In this document: one piece after another, positions 48,483 to 56,960 of the stretch
Position numbering within the stretch: the first letter of the stretch is position 1
Layout: every line of letters begins with the position of its first letter
Assembly (NCBI GenBank): GCA_052326585.1
Contig: JBKQLU010000038.1
Span: 24,262-88,261 of the forward strand
Origin: JAPLJC01 sp052326585
Lineage (GTDB): Bacteria > Desulfobacterota > Desulfobaccia > Desulfobaccales > 0-14-0-80-60-11
Direction: 5' to 3'
Length of the DNA: 64,000 bases
The notes under the pieces: model-generated
What the model was told of the DNA's origin: nothing
The model's database searches: none
The model's input: only the letters and a program-made list of their open reading frames with translations
Made by a program: the position numbers and the translations under genes

Positions 48483-49685
48483 TCAGTCAGGGCCTTGGCC
48501 CGGATGGCGGCGGGAGTCTCGAATAATGGCCCGGATGGTCTTTTCCTGGGATTCGACACTCTCCGCCAGTCTAAATTGGACCAGGGCCCTGAGCAGATTC
48601 TGGTCCCGGTCCCGGACCTTGAAATAGACATTGCCCTCCAGGTAGTCGGTGAAGAATCGCAGTCCCAGCTCGAAGCTGATGAGGCGGATGGCGTCGTAGA
48701 GATATTCATAGTCGTTTCCGGTGAGAAAGCCGCCGGCCCGGGAGAGATAGCCCGTCAGGATGGCCCGGCAGATATCGGGCTCGAAGCGCACCGTCTCCCA
48801 CGACTCGATCTCCTCTCCCAGGGGATTGCAGCCGGAGCGCAGGCAGTCGCCGATGTCATAATGAACCAGACCCGCCTTGACGGTGTCCAGGTCCACCAGG
48901 GCGACGGCCTGTCCGCTGGCCCGGTCCAGCATGACGTTGCTCACCTTGGGGTCCCCGTGGATCGGGCGGAGCCTCAGCCGGCCCAGCGCCCGGGCCGCCT
49001 CCAGGACCGGAGCCCAGCCCCGGCGCCGGTCAATGGCGCGCAGGCCGTAAGCCACCTCGGGGGCCGGGCCGGCCCCCCGCCTGATTAAGACCTCGTCAAA
49101 GTGCTTGAGGTAGCCGGGGGTCTCGTGAAACCCCGGCAGGGTGTCGGCCAGGCTGGCCGGGTCCAGATCGCTCAGGAGCGCCTGGAACAGCCCCAGGGCG
49201 TAACCCACCTCCCGGGCGTGCCCCAGGTCCTGGACGACCTCCAGGGATCGGGCGTTTTCGATAAAGCTCAGGGCCCTCCAGAAGGAGCCCGCGGGGTCGA
49301 GCCAGTGGTCGCGGCCATCTCCGGTCCTGAGCAGCCGGGGCACCTCCCAGGGGCGGCCCGGACCCGGGGAGACCTCTGCCAGCCGCCGCATCAAGTGCCC
49401 GGTACAGGTGCGCAGGTTTGCCATGACCAGCTCCGGCCTGGGAAAGACCCGGGTGTTGAGGCGCTGCAGGATCAGATGCGGTGCGCCGGCGGCCTCTGGG
49501 TCTCCGGGGTGGGCGCCGCCCACCGTCACCAGGAAGGTGTCATGGACGTTGCCCCGGCCATAGGCCTGGACCCGGAGGGCTCGTCCCCCCGGGGCAAATT
49601 GCGCGGCTGCGGCTAGTATCTGGGGCAAGGTTTGGTCTCGCGGAAATCTTTCAAGTTCGGCATTTGCCTTTCCGGTAGCGACCAT
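48483..49685 (-). CDS. Aminoglycoside phosphotransferase-fold amino-sugar kinase
   Basis: A 400-residue APH-family kinase. The catalytic loop is PIHGDPKVSNVMLD (HGDxxxxN), followed by the metal-binding ALVDLDTVKAG. Upstream are YGRGNVHDTFLV (glycine-rich loop) and LQRLNTRVFPRP (Lys-lacking beta3 region). Size and these blocks resemble N-acetylhexosamine 1-kinases (NahK-like); AmgK, the MurNAc kinase of cell-wall recycling, is in the same superfamily. It is divergent from a NamZ fusion gene, which would release MurNAc, so an anomeric amino-sugar kinase is a reasonable inference. I prefer ATG 49685; a TTG at 49715 is also possible. Confidence 0.8.
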   Translation of the reverse strand: MVATGKANAELERFPRDQTLPQILAAAAQFAPGGRALRVQAYGRGNVHDTFLVTVGGAHPGDPEAAGAPHLILQRLNTRVFPRPELVMANLRTCTGHLMRRLAEVSPGPGRPWEVPRLLRTGDGRDHWLDPAGSFWRALSFIENARSLEVVQDLGHAREVGYALGLFQALLSDLDPASLADTLPGFHETPGYLKHFDEVLIRRGAGPAPEVAYGLRAIDRRRGWAPVLEAARALGRLRLRPIHGDPKVSNVMLDRASGQAVALVDLDTVKAGLVHYDIGDCLRSGCNPLGEEIESWETVRFEPDICRAILTGYLSRAGGFLTGNDYEYLYDAIRLISFELGLRFFTDYLEGNVYFKVRDRDQNLLRALVQFRLAESVESQEKTIRAIIRDSRRHPGQGPD

Positions 49686-49731
49686 CTTAAATTTTTTCCG
49701 ATGGAATTGATTCAAAAGACCTGGGCTAGGG

Positions 49732-49737
49732 TATAAT
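49732..49737 (+). promoter_or_regulatory. TATAAT -10 element upstream of the NamZ fusion
   Basis: A perfect TATAAT 36 bp before the ATG at 49773. A TTGATT lies 19 bp upstream and TTCAAA 15 bp upstream; neither spacing is ideal, so the -35 is uncertain. Confidence 0.4.
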
Positions 49738-49772
49738 CAAACTCGATAAAAGACAACGGAAAGGTAGGTGCG

Positions 49773-52208
49773 ATGGCATCCGGTAAATCTCCCTCCTCCT
49801 TGATTAGGGTTATCGCCCTGGCTGCCGGCCTCGCCTGGCTGGCCGGATGCGCCTCGGCGCCGCCCCCCGTCGCCTGGCAGGCCCCGAAGCCGCCGGCGCC
49901 GCAAGTGTCCCCGGCGCCGCGGCCCGCCCCGGCCGCCGCGGCTCCCGAAGTGAGCGACCGCCGCTTTGCCGGCATCGAACCCGCGGTCAATCAGGAGATC
50001 GCCGCCGGGAATCTCCCCGGGGCCGTGGTCCTGGTGGGCCACCAGGACCGGATCGTCTACCGCCGCGCCTTCGGCCAGCGCGCCCTGACGCCGCGGCCCC
50101 TGCCCATGACCACGGACACTATCTTCGATATCGCCTCTCTCACCAAGGTGGTGGCCACCACCACGGCCATCATGCAGTTGGTTGATGCCCGCCGCCTGCG
50201 CCTCGATGACCCGGTGGCCAGGTATTGGCCGGCATTCGCCGCCAACGGCAAGGCCTGCCTCACCATCCGGCAGCTCCTGACCCACACCTCGGGTTTGCGC
50301 CCCGATGTGAATTCCCACTACCGCTGGTCGGGTTACGAAGGGGCGCTGGCGGTCATTGCCGCCGACCGGCCCATCAGGCCGCCGGGCACCGGGTTCCTTT
50401 ACAGCGACATCAACTTTATCACCCTGGGCGAGGTGGTGCACCGGGTCTCGGGGGAGCCGCTGGAGGTCTACTGCGCCCAAAAGATCTTCGGGCCCCTGGG
50501 GCTCAGGGACACCTCCTTCCGGCCGCGGCAGGCTCTGCAAGCGCGGATCGCCCCCTGCGACGTGCAATCCGGCTGCCTGCGCTGGGGTGAAGTGCAAGAC
50601 CCCACCGCTTATCGGATGGGAGGGGTGGCCGGGGATGCCGGGGTCTTCTCCACCGCCGACGACCTGGCCGTCTTCGTGCAGATGCTCCTGGACGGCGGCG
50701 AGAGCCGGGGCCACCGGATTCTCAGCCAGGAGGCGGTGGCGGCCCTGCACCAGCCCCAGTCGCTGCCGGGAAATGCCACCCAGCGCGGGCTCGGCTGGGA
50801 TATGCGCTCTCCTTATAGCCGGATCTTCAACGCCGCCTTTCCGGCCGGTTCCTTTGGGCACACCGGCTATACCGGCACCTCCATCTGGGTCGATCCCCGC
50901 TCCCGGACCTACCTGATCATCCTCACCAACCGCTTGCATCCCAGCGGCAGAGGCGAGGTCAGGGCGCTCAGGGCCAAGGTCGCCGCGGTGGTGGCCGCGG
51001 CGCTGCCCATGGGTCCCCCGGCGGCAGCGGCAGCCCTGGTTGGCATGAGGATGAGCGGCCATGGCCAGGCGGACGGACCGGACCGGGTGCGTCCGGGGAT
51101 CGATGGCCTGGCGGCCTCCGGTTTCGCCCCCCTGGTGGGCAAGAGCGTCGGGGTGATCACCAATCACACCGGGGTCGATGGCGCCGGACGCTCCACCCTG
51201 AGCCGTCTGCTTCAGGCCCGCGGCGTCCGGGTGCGGGCGATTTTCAGCCCCGAGCACGGCCTCTCCGGCTCGCTGGACGAGCGCGTCCCCTCCGGCCGGG
51301 ACCCGGCCAGCGGCCTGCCGGTCTATAGCCTGTACGGCGAGGTCAAACGCCCCACCGCCCAGATGCTGCGCGGCCTTGACGCCCTGGTCTACGATATCCA
51401 GGACGTGGGCATCCGCTATTATACCTACATCACCACCATGGCCTATGCCATGGAGGCGGCCGCCGGCGCCGGGCTCGACTTCTATGTGCTGGACCGGCCC
51501 GACCCCATCAGCGCCGCGGTGGTGCAAGGTCCCCTGCTGGATCCCGACTTGTGCTCCTTCATCGGTTATTGTTCCCTGCCGGTGCGCTATGGCATGACCT
51601 GCGGGGAGCTGGCCCGGTTCTTTAACCAGGAGCGGTCCATCGGCGCCAAATTGCACGTGGTGCCCATGCAGGGATATCGCCGCGGGGACTGGTTCGACCA
51701 GACCGGCCTGCCCTGGGTCTCGCCTTCGCCCAATATCCACTCCCTGACCGAGGAGATTCTCTATTCCGGGGTGGGCCTGGTGGAGTCGGCCAACGTCAGC
51801 GTCGGCCGGGGCACCGCCACCCCCTTCGAAGTCATCGGCGCCCCCTGGATTGCCGGCGACCATCTGGCCCGCTATCTAAACGGGCGGCAGCTTCCGGGGA
51901 TTGCCTTCGAGCCCGTGGCCTTTGTGCCCAATGCCAGTCCCTACCGCGGGCAGCGGTGCCAGGGGGTGCGGCTGCGTCTGGTGGACCGGCAGGCACTGGA
52001 TGCCCCGGCCCTGGGCGTGGAGATCGCCTCCGCCCTGCACTGCCTCTATCCGGGGAAGTTTCTCCTGGGCGAGACCCTGTCCATGGTGGGTTCCCGGCAG
52101 GTCCTCCAGGCCCTGAAGCAGGGCGATGATCCCCGGGAGATAGCGCGCCGCTGGCAGCCCGGGCTGGCCGCCTTCAACCGCCGGCGCGCCCTGGCTCTCC
52201 TTTACTGA
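49773..52208 (+). CDS. Lipoprotein fusing a serine beta-lactamase-like hydrolase to a NamZ (DUF1343) domain
   Basis: An 811-residue lipoprotein (lipobox LAGC near residue 27) with a Pro/Ala linker to about 65. Residues 65-420 are a beta-lactamase/esterase-class hydrolase: SxxK in DIASLTKVVATT, YxD in FLYSDINFI, and HTG in FGHTGYTGTS. Residues 445-811 are DUF1343/NamZ: VGVITNHTGVDGAG, IFSPEHGLSG, LVYDIQDVGIRYYTY, DFYVLDRPDPIS. In Bacillus these are separate proteins of MurNAc recovery, AmiE (YbbE, N-acetylmuramyl-L-alanine amidase) and NamZ (YbbC, exo-N-acetylmuramidase). The fusion would combine both on the cell surface or periplasm. Divergent from an amino-sugar kinase. AAAGGTAGGT lies before the ATG. 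Confidence 0.88.
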   Translation: MASGKSPSSLIRVIALAAGLAWLAGCASAPPPVAWQAPKPPAPQVSPAPRPAPAAAAPEVSDRRFAGIEPAVNQEIAAGNLPGAVVLVGHQDRIVYRRAFGQRALTPRPLPMTTDTIFDIASLTKVVATTTAIMQLVDARRLRLDDPVARYWPAFAANGKACLTIRQLLTHTSGLRPDVNSHYRWSGYEGALAVIAADRPIRPPGTGFLYSDINFITLGEVVHRVSGEPLEVYCAQKIFGPLGLRDTSFRPRQALQARIAPCDVQSGCLRWGEVQDPTAYRMGGVAGDAGVFSTADDLAVFVQMLLDGGESRGHRILSQEAVAALHQPQSLPGNATQRGLGWDMRSPYSRIFNAAFPAGSFGHTGYTGTSIWVDPRSRTYLIILTNRLHPSGRGEVRALRAKVAAVVAAALPMGPPAAAAALVGMRMSGHGQADGPDRVRPGIDGLAASGFAPLVGKSVGVITNHTGVDGAGRSTLSRLLQARGVRVRAIFSPEHGLSGSLDERVPSGRDPASGLPVYSLYGEVKRPTAQMLRGLDALVYDIQDVGIRYYTYITTMAYAMEAAAGAGLDFYVLDRPDPISAAVVQGPLLDPDLCSFIGYCSLPVRYGMTCGELARFFNQERSIGAKLHVVPMQGYRRGDWFDQTGLPWVSPSPNIHSLTEEILYSGVGLVESANVSVGRGTATPFEVIGAPWIAGDHLARYLNGRQLPGIAFEPVAFVPNASPYRGQRCQGVRLRLVDRQALDAPALGVEIASALHCLYPGKFLLGETLSMVGSRQVLQALKQGDDPREIARRWQPGLAAFNRRRALALLY

Positions 52209-52358
52209 GGCCGCGATCAGGCTTAGCGCCGCGCTCACCTCTTCCCGCCGTCAGAGATCAGTGGTCAGTAACTGCTCACTGCGCACTCCTTAAAATTACT
52301 GGGAGCCACACAGGCCGGAGCTTGCCTAGGCCGGTGTGTATCACAGGAGAAGAGAGCT

Positions 52359-53138
52359 ATGAAACCGGGTCACTTTACAATATCTGTCTTGTTCGCGAGT
52401 CTTTGTGTCTGTGCCACAACCACCGGATTCGCAGCGGAGTGGAGGACCCTTGGAACCGTTCGCTATGACTGGCGGGGGGAATCGGTGCCATACGATTTCG
52501 TCCTGCGCGTTCCAACTGACTATGACGAGGGAGACGACTTTACGCAGCTGGAGATAATCTGGCATGGAGAGGTGGTCTTCACAGTAACTGATGAAGACGG
52601 CATAACGAAATACAGCAACGCCATTGAGAAAAGAGACATAAAAAAGATAACCAGCGGAAATCTTCTCCCTTCAGAATATCTCCTCATGGCCCCGACCATA
52701 AAGGGGAGGTCTCGGTTCCCTCTGCTTTTTTTGTTCGGCCGGGCCTATGCGAGCCAACCCGGCAGTCTCCATGTAATCTCTTTAAGTGATGCCGGGGTTC
52801 CAAAGGAGATCCTCAGCTTAAAGAACTTCGACTTCTATAGCCTTGCTGATCTTAATAATGATTCGGTTCCCGAACTCATTGGCAAAAAGTGCCTGTCCCA
52901 AAGTTTTGAGGAAGGCTTTCTGACCTACGACCCCTTCTCCGTCTATCGCTTCGGTGATACGGCAACTTCTCCAATGATTTTCGATCTGGCGCTGACCCGT
53001 GAATATAACGAAGCAAATTATTATGGTTGGGCTGGTTCAGATTGTCGTGAGGACGTCATAGTCGTTTTGCATCCTCCAGGCGGGGGAAAACCGGTAATAA
53101 TGGACGCAGAGAAGGCAAAGGCCCTATTAAAAAAATAA
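52359..53138 (+). CDS. Hypothetical secreted protein
   Basis: A 259-residue protein with a Sec signal (MKPGHFTISVLFASLCVCAT, cleaved near GFAAEW). The middle has YSLADLNNDSVPELIGKK, an FG-GAP/VCBS-like calcium motif, within a beta-rich sequence. No catalytic signature. CACAGGAGAAGAG precedes the ATG. Its base composition is slightly lower in GC than the genes to its left, like the next several small genes. Monocistronic. Confidence 0.7.
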   Translation: MKPGHFTISVLFASLCVCATTTGFAAEWRTLGTVRYDWRGESVPYDFVLRVPTDYDEGDDFTQLEIIWHGEVVFTVTDEDGITKYSNAIEKRDIKKITSGNLLPSEYLLMAPTIKGRSRFPLLFLFGRAYASQPGSLHVISLSDAGVPKEILSLKNFDFYSLADLNNDSVPELIGKKCLSQSFEEGFLTYDPFSVYRFGDTATSPMIFDLALTREYNEANYYGWAGSDCREDVIVVLHPPGGGKPVIMDAEKAKALLKK

Positions 53139-53314
53139 CAGCCGCTTAAACCGAAGATTATTGTCCAAAAGTTTAGCATTCTTTTCAACCAACTCCCGGT
53201 CTTCGTCACCAACCTGGAGCCCTGCATCCTGTTGGCGATATTCCCGCCACAACCCGACTACCTTCCTGCTCAACGCACCCAAGGTGATTCCAAATGGGCC
53301 AGGCAGCTCTCAGG

Positions 53315-54043
53315 CTATTCTTCTATCGGCTTACCGCTGGTCGCAAAAAACTTAAGGGTATCGCCTTTGTGCGGATGCCCTGAAAATTGATACAGATTCC
53401 ATGGGTCGAGGCTCTCACGCCGCATGCCGGCCTTTTCTATCACCTCCTTGGCGGGCAGAAAGACTGCATGCTCCTCATCCAGCACCCGCAATAGCACCAG
53501 GGTGTATCCTGGTTTAAACTCGGTTTTGACAATACGGCCAGCGATTTCGCCAGTGGCGTTCAAGTTGGCTTCTTGAGGGTCATAGGTCAGATCTCTGGGG
53601 CGCTGGATTTTGTCTGGATCGCCCAGAGGCAGAGCCTTATCGATTTTCCACGCACCATTTTCTTTTTTAAACGAAATCAGCTCTTCCATCCGCAGTCGTG
53701 GCCGTTGCATTTCGGGCATTGCGGAAAACTGCCCGAGCAAATAGAGCGTCACACTTTGGCCGCTCTGCGCCCGGGAGACATGTTGAATCTGATAGGACTC
53801 CGGTACCTGGGCCCGGGAGATCAACAAAAAGTAGGCGCGATCCTTTTTCCCCTTGATTTGCTCGCTGATCCCCTTTTGTCTTTCGGTGGTGCTCAGTGAT
53901 AGCATTGTCCTTACGTCACCTTCGTGCGCGGCGACGTTATAGGCCTCAAATATGCGCCCAAATTCCGCAGCATCCTGAGCCGTAGCGCTCGCTGTTATAG
54001 AAAGAGAAGTTATCATAACCAGGGAGAGGATGATTTTTTTCAG
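53315..54043 (-). CDS. Hypothetical secreted protein, probable CTG start
   Basis: A 242-residue exported protein. The first ATG (54016) leaves a signal peptide without a basic end and has no ribosome-binding site. Nine codons upstream, CTG at 54041-54043 gives a complete signal peptide (MKKIILSLVMITSLSITASA) and lies 6 nt after GGAGG, so CTG is the likely start. The mature part has YNVAAHEGDVRTMLSLST and ends with YQFSGHPHKGDTLKFFATSG; a DUF4440/nuclear-transport-factor-like shape is possible but not certain. Confidence 0.7.
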   Translation of the reverse strand: MKKIILSLVMITSLSITASATAQDAAEFGRIFEAYNVAAHEGDVRTMLSLSTTERQKGISEQIKGKKDRAYFLLISRAQVPESYQIQHVSRAQSGQSVTLYLLGQFSAMPEMQRPRLRMEELISFKKENGAWKIDKALPLGDPDKIQRPRDLTYDPQEANLNATGEIAGRIVKTEFKPGYTLVLLRVLDEEHAVFLPAKEVIEKAGMRRESLDPWNLYQFSGHPHKGDTLKFFATSGKPIEE

Positions 54044-54177
54044 GGGCCACCTCCGTTAATTTCGATTAATCAACCCCCCAGCGGAAGATAGGGAACCACA
54101 ATTAGGGAAGTACTGGTTTCACAACCGGGACGCCTGCGCCTGCCGGTTTAATTCTGAGCCAAGATATTAAAAGCAAA

Positions 54178-54552
54178 CTATTTCTTGAGATAGACGCCAT
54201 CAAATGGCAGTGGACCGAAGCGATCCCGGCATTGGGAGGCATGCACCACGGCCTTATTGCCCTGAAACGTGATAGTCAAGGGGCAGTCTTTATCCGAATA
54301 GGTAGCTGTGTTTCCCTTTAAGTCAGCCACGCCCGACATTCCTCCAAAGCGATTCTCCGCATCTATTTGTACCCTAATGTTAAATTTTATAGAGCCTGGT
54401 TGGTGCCACTTGGAGACCATCAATTCGTGGAGGCCCACCTTGTCCTGGAGTTTATAGTTCCCGAAAATCTCAGCGGCGGCTCCATAATTCGGGCCTAGAA
54501 CCAAAAACGCCAAACAGATGATAACCAGCCATTGCCGTCTCACTCGACTCAT
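54178..54552 (-). CDS. Hypothetical small secreted protein
   Basis: A 124-residue protein with a signal peptide (MSRVRRQWLVIICLAFLVLG, cleaved near GAAAEI). The mature part is beta-rich: GNYKLQDKVGLHELMVSKWH, MSGVADLKGNTATYSDKDCP, LTITFQGNKAVVHASQC. It has two Cys that could bond. GGGAAGGGGGAAA precedes the ATG at 54552; the frame is open 16 codons upstream. No family recognised. Confidence 0.65.
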   Translation of the reverse strand: MSRVRRQWLVIICLAFLVLGPNYGAAAEIFGNYKLQDKVGLHELMVSKWHQPGSIKFNIRVQIDAENRFGGMSGVADLKGNTATYSDKDCPLTITFQGNKAVVHASQCRDRFGPLPFDGVYLKK

Positions 54553-54796
54553 CGCCGTTTCCCCCTTCCCATGATTTCTGATTTTTGCAGAGCTAGGCAT
54601 TTGCCCAGTGAGCCCCCCATAACCCTATTACTTTACACCGTAATTATGCGACGGCATTGTCCAGCGCAGTTAAAAATTGGTTTTTGGGTCCTCTTAGCCA
54701 CATGGCTTTGATAAGGGAAGTTTTCAGGTTGTTGATAAGTTCCCACTCATAGCAGGTATGCGCCGCTCCTCCGGTAAATTCAGGAGTCAGCGATAT

Positions 54797-55294
54797 TTAT
54801 TCGGCTGCTGCTCCAATGAATATATTGCTCACTCTGTCTTGTTGAAAATTGAAAATTAACCCTCCAAAAAGAGAACCTGCCACAAATACCTCTCCTTTCT
54901 TGCTATCATCTGCATTCCGGAAGCGGCTATAAGCTTCATTAACCTCTTGCTCGGTGCTCCCAATCCTAATACCCTTTCGGGTTTGCAGCTTACTGGGACT
55001 AGTTATCGTAATCGACCATATGGACTTAGGACCACCTTTTTTCTCCGAGACCATGCCAAGGGTAATCCCACCATCAGGATATTTCCACTCTTGGTGATAT
55101 TCCCCATCAGCCCCCCACCACTGTTCCGGCCCTCGTCTCGGCTTGCCGGGAATTATCTGCTTAACTTCTCTTTCAGAGAGGCCATAACGAAGTTTACCCA
55201 CTTGTTCTTTAGTCCAATCGAGCTCATCCGCAGCAAAAGCAACACTAAAAATAAGTCCAACAATTAACAGAGAAGTGAAGCATCTTTTCAGCAT
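54797..55294 (-). CDS. Hypothetical secreted protein with two SmpA/BamE-like repeats
   Basis: A 165-residue exported protein (signal MLKRCFTSLLIVGLIFSVAF, cleaved near AFAADE). Two helix-turn units of the BLIP/SmpA type are visible: LRYGLSEREVKQIIPGKPRR and IRIGSTEQEVNEAYSRFRNA, each followed by beta strands. Such folds occur in outer-membrane assembly and stress proteins. There is no lipobox. The ribosome-binding site (AAAGAGAAA) is weak. Function unknown. Confidence 0.65.
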   Translation of the reverse strand: MLKRCFTSLLIVGLIFSVAFAADELDWTKEQVGKLRYGLSEREVKQIIPGKPRRGPEQWWGADGEYHQEWKYPDGGITLGMVSEKKGGPKSIWSITITSPSKLQTRKGIRIGSTEQEVNEAYSRFRNADDSKKGEVFVAGSLFGGLIFNFQQDRVSNIFIGAAAE

Positions 55295-55673
55295 AATTTT
55301 CTCTTTAAGTTTTGCCGCTGAAGAAAAAGATCATCCGATCATCCGAGCGCACAAAAATGATCTTCACCGCGCCAGGACTGAGACCATACGTCAATTATCG
55401 CTTGAGTGGGAAAAGTTCCTGATATGGCCTGGACATGGAAAATTTTAATTCATGATTAATGGGGCCCTGAGGGGCGCTCCGAGCCCCCCGGGAGATGGGC
55501 GCTAGCGTGCCTTCCAGAAGATAATCCGGTCACAAAAAAAGGAAACTTTCCGGTCCGTCAGAGGTATCCCCAAAGCCATTTTTAAGAGCGCTGGCTAAGG
55601 TTGCCGCATAATCTCGAATGAATACCTCAACGACTTCCACGCCGATCCCGGCGTGGTGGCCAGCCGCCGCCGT
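55295..55673. other. 379-bp intergenic region, nothing identified
   Basis: Between two minus-strand genes. AT-rich start near 55295-55330, then mixed composition. No promoter, repeat or coding frame that I can support. Confidence 0.4.
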
Positions 55674-55931
55674 CTATCTGGAAACCTCGATGCCCTGTTC
55701 CACTTGTACGATAGCCCGGTCCACCAGGTCGATGGCCCGCTCCCGGTGGCCGGCTTTGTTGGGGAGCGCCTGGACCAGTTCCGCCCGGGCGCCGCGCAGC
55801 ATTCTCAGGGCGTTGACCATATGCGGCTCGTACCCCAAAGCCCAAGGAATAGCCGCCCCCAGGGTCAAGCCCGCCAGAAAGATGACCACCAAGGTAACTT
55901 TACCGCCTTTCTTCAATGCCGGTGTTAACAT
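55674..55931 (-). CDS. Hypothetical small membrane-anchored protein
   Basis: An 85-residue protein. Residues 12-32 form one hydrophobic helix (VTLVVIFLAGLTLGAAIPWA) and the rest is a helical domain (HMVNALRMLRGARAELVQAL, GHRERAIDLVDRAIVQVEQG) that would lie on one side of the membrane. GAGGAGAAA precedes the ATG. No family recognised; resembles small anchored helical proteins of unknown use. Confidence 0.6.
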   Translation of the reverse strand: MLTPALKKGGKVTLVVIFLAGLTLGAAIPWALGYEPHMVNALRMLRGARAELVQALPNKAGHRERAIDLVDRAIVQVEQGIEVSR

Positions 55932-56324
55932 AGTATTTCTCCTCGCCTAAGAATTTGATAATTAGATTCACCTCGCCGCCATTTTATTAATCGAAAAATG
56001 GTTTTTTAACCCTCTGCGCCCAGGAAAAATTCCGAGGGTTTCTCTTTTTAGAGCCGCATCCTCTCGTCGAGGCAGGATAGCATAAAAATATTTTTTTAAT
56101 CAATTTTCCCAGAAATTAGTAGCCGGGGCTTGACGCCCAAATTGTCTCTACCATGCCCGATGAGGCAGTCCATTCCCTCTTAACAACTGCATGAGGCAGG
56201 GTCAGTTATGGCCCTGCCTCTTTGTCGCCGCACGAAGATAACTTGCCAGGATCGGCACCTATCAGTGGGGCTAAGTCTTAATATGCCTTCCGGGTGGCGA
56301 GGCACAGACCCGGGGCGGTATCGG
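55932..56324. other. 393-bp intergenic region with an orphan terminator-like hairpin
   Basis: AT-rich up to 56120, then a hairpin at 56193-56225 (listed separately). No coding frame is supported. The minus-strand gene at 55674 would have its promoter in the AT-rich part. Confidence 0.45.
56193..56225 (+). terminator. Terminator-like hairpin with no plus-strand gene upstream
   Basis: GAGGCAGGG (56193-56201) pairs with CCCTGCCTC (56212-56220), followed by TTTGT. The only nearby genes are on the minus strand, so this may end a short untranslated RNA on the plus strand, or simply be a palindrome. Confidence 0.4.
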
Positions 56325-56738
56325 TCATGAATGGTCGCACTGTCGAGTATCTAAACGCTGCCAGCGCTGCAGTTCTTGTTCTTCCGCGAATTTTACTCGG
56401 ATGAACCTGGCGGCAAATTCAGGATGCCCGAAGTAAGCGGGCGCCATATCCAAAAACCTATCCTGCATGTCCTTGAGGATTTTTGGGGCCTCCGTTGCGG
56501 CAATAAAGTTGCGCTCGTCTCTGTGGCAGAAGATAAGTTCGTCCCCCAACGCCTCCTTGACCTGGTCGGCTTGCCCTCGCAGCTCCGGCGGCAGGGTGTC
56601 GGGCCGAATCGGAATGGCGATCCGGACCTCCAGGAGCACGAACCAGCGGTCGCCGGCTAGCGGCCGGGAGTAGTCCCAAAACTCCAGGGTCAGGCCGTTA
56701 TTGAGCGGATGCCGGGAAATTAATCTTTCGGAGTTCAT
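56325..56738 (-). CDS. Hypothetical protein
   Basis: A 137-residue cytoplasmic protein with no signal or membrane helix: MNSERLISRHPLNNGLTLEF, then WFVLLEVRIAIPIRPDTLP and a helical C-terminal half (ILKDMQDRFLDMAPAYFG). GC content and codon use match the flanking genes, which supports coding. Weak ribosome-binding site. I recognise similar short proteins from deltaproteobacterial genomes but no assigned role. Confidence 0.6.
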   Translation of the reverse strand: MNSERLISRHPLNNGLTLEFWDYSRPLAGDRWFVLLEVRIAIPIRPDTLPPELRGQADQVKEALGDELIFCHRDERNFIAATEAPKILKDMQDRFLDMAPAYFGHPEFAARFIRVKFAEEQELQRWQRLDTRQCDHS

Positions 56739-56960
56739 TGCCGAACTAGAGCCCTGAGATTATGCGGCCACCGTGCGCACCGCAATCCAAAAATGATTTT
56801 GGAGACCCACCTCCCCGAGTTTAGCCCCGAAAAGGTTCCTTTCCTTCCTCCATGAGCAACGCCACTGGAAAACCGAGTAATATATCGCCGACCGGCAGTG
56901 CCTTGCCCGCAGAAAGTACCGCGCTCGTGATAACATTTCTATCCAGGTGCAGGTTTCTGT

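Noticed and set aside
49737..51863. A 708-codon open frame antisense to the NamZ fusion
   Set aside because: Shadow of a GC-rich gene: His/Gly/Gln-rich, no family, no ribosome-binding site, and the plus strand is clearly coding. The same reasoning removes long antisense frames at 2644-3723, 3790-4647, 16870-18309, 27097-28317, 38873-40192 and 41283-42839.
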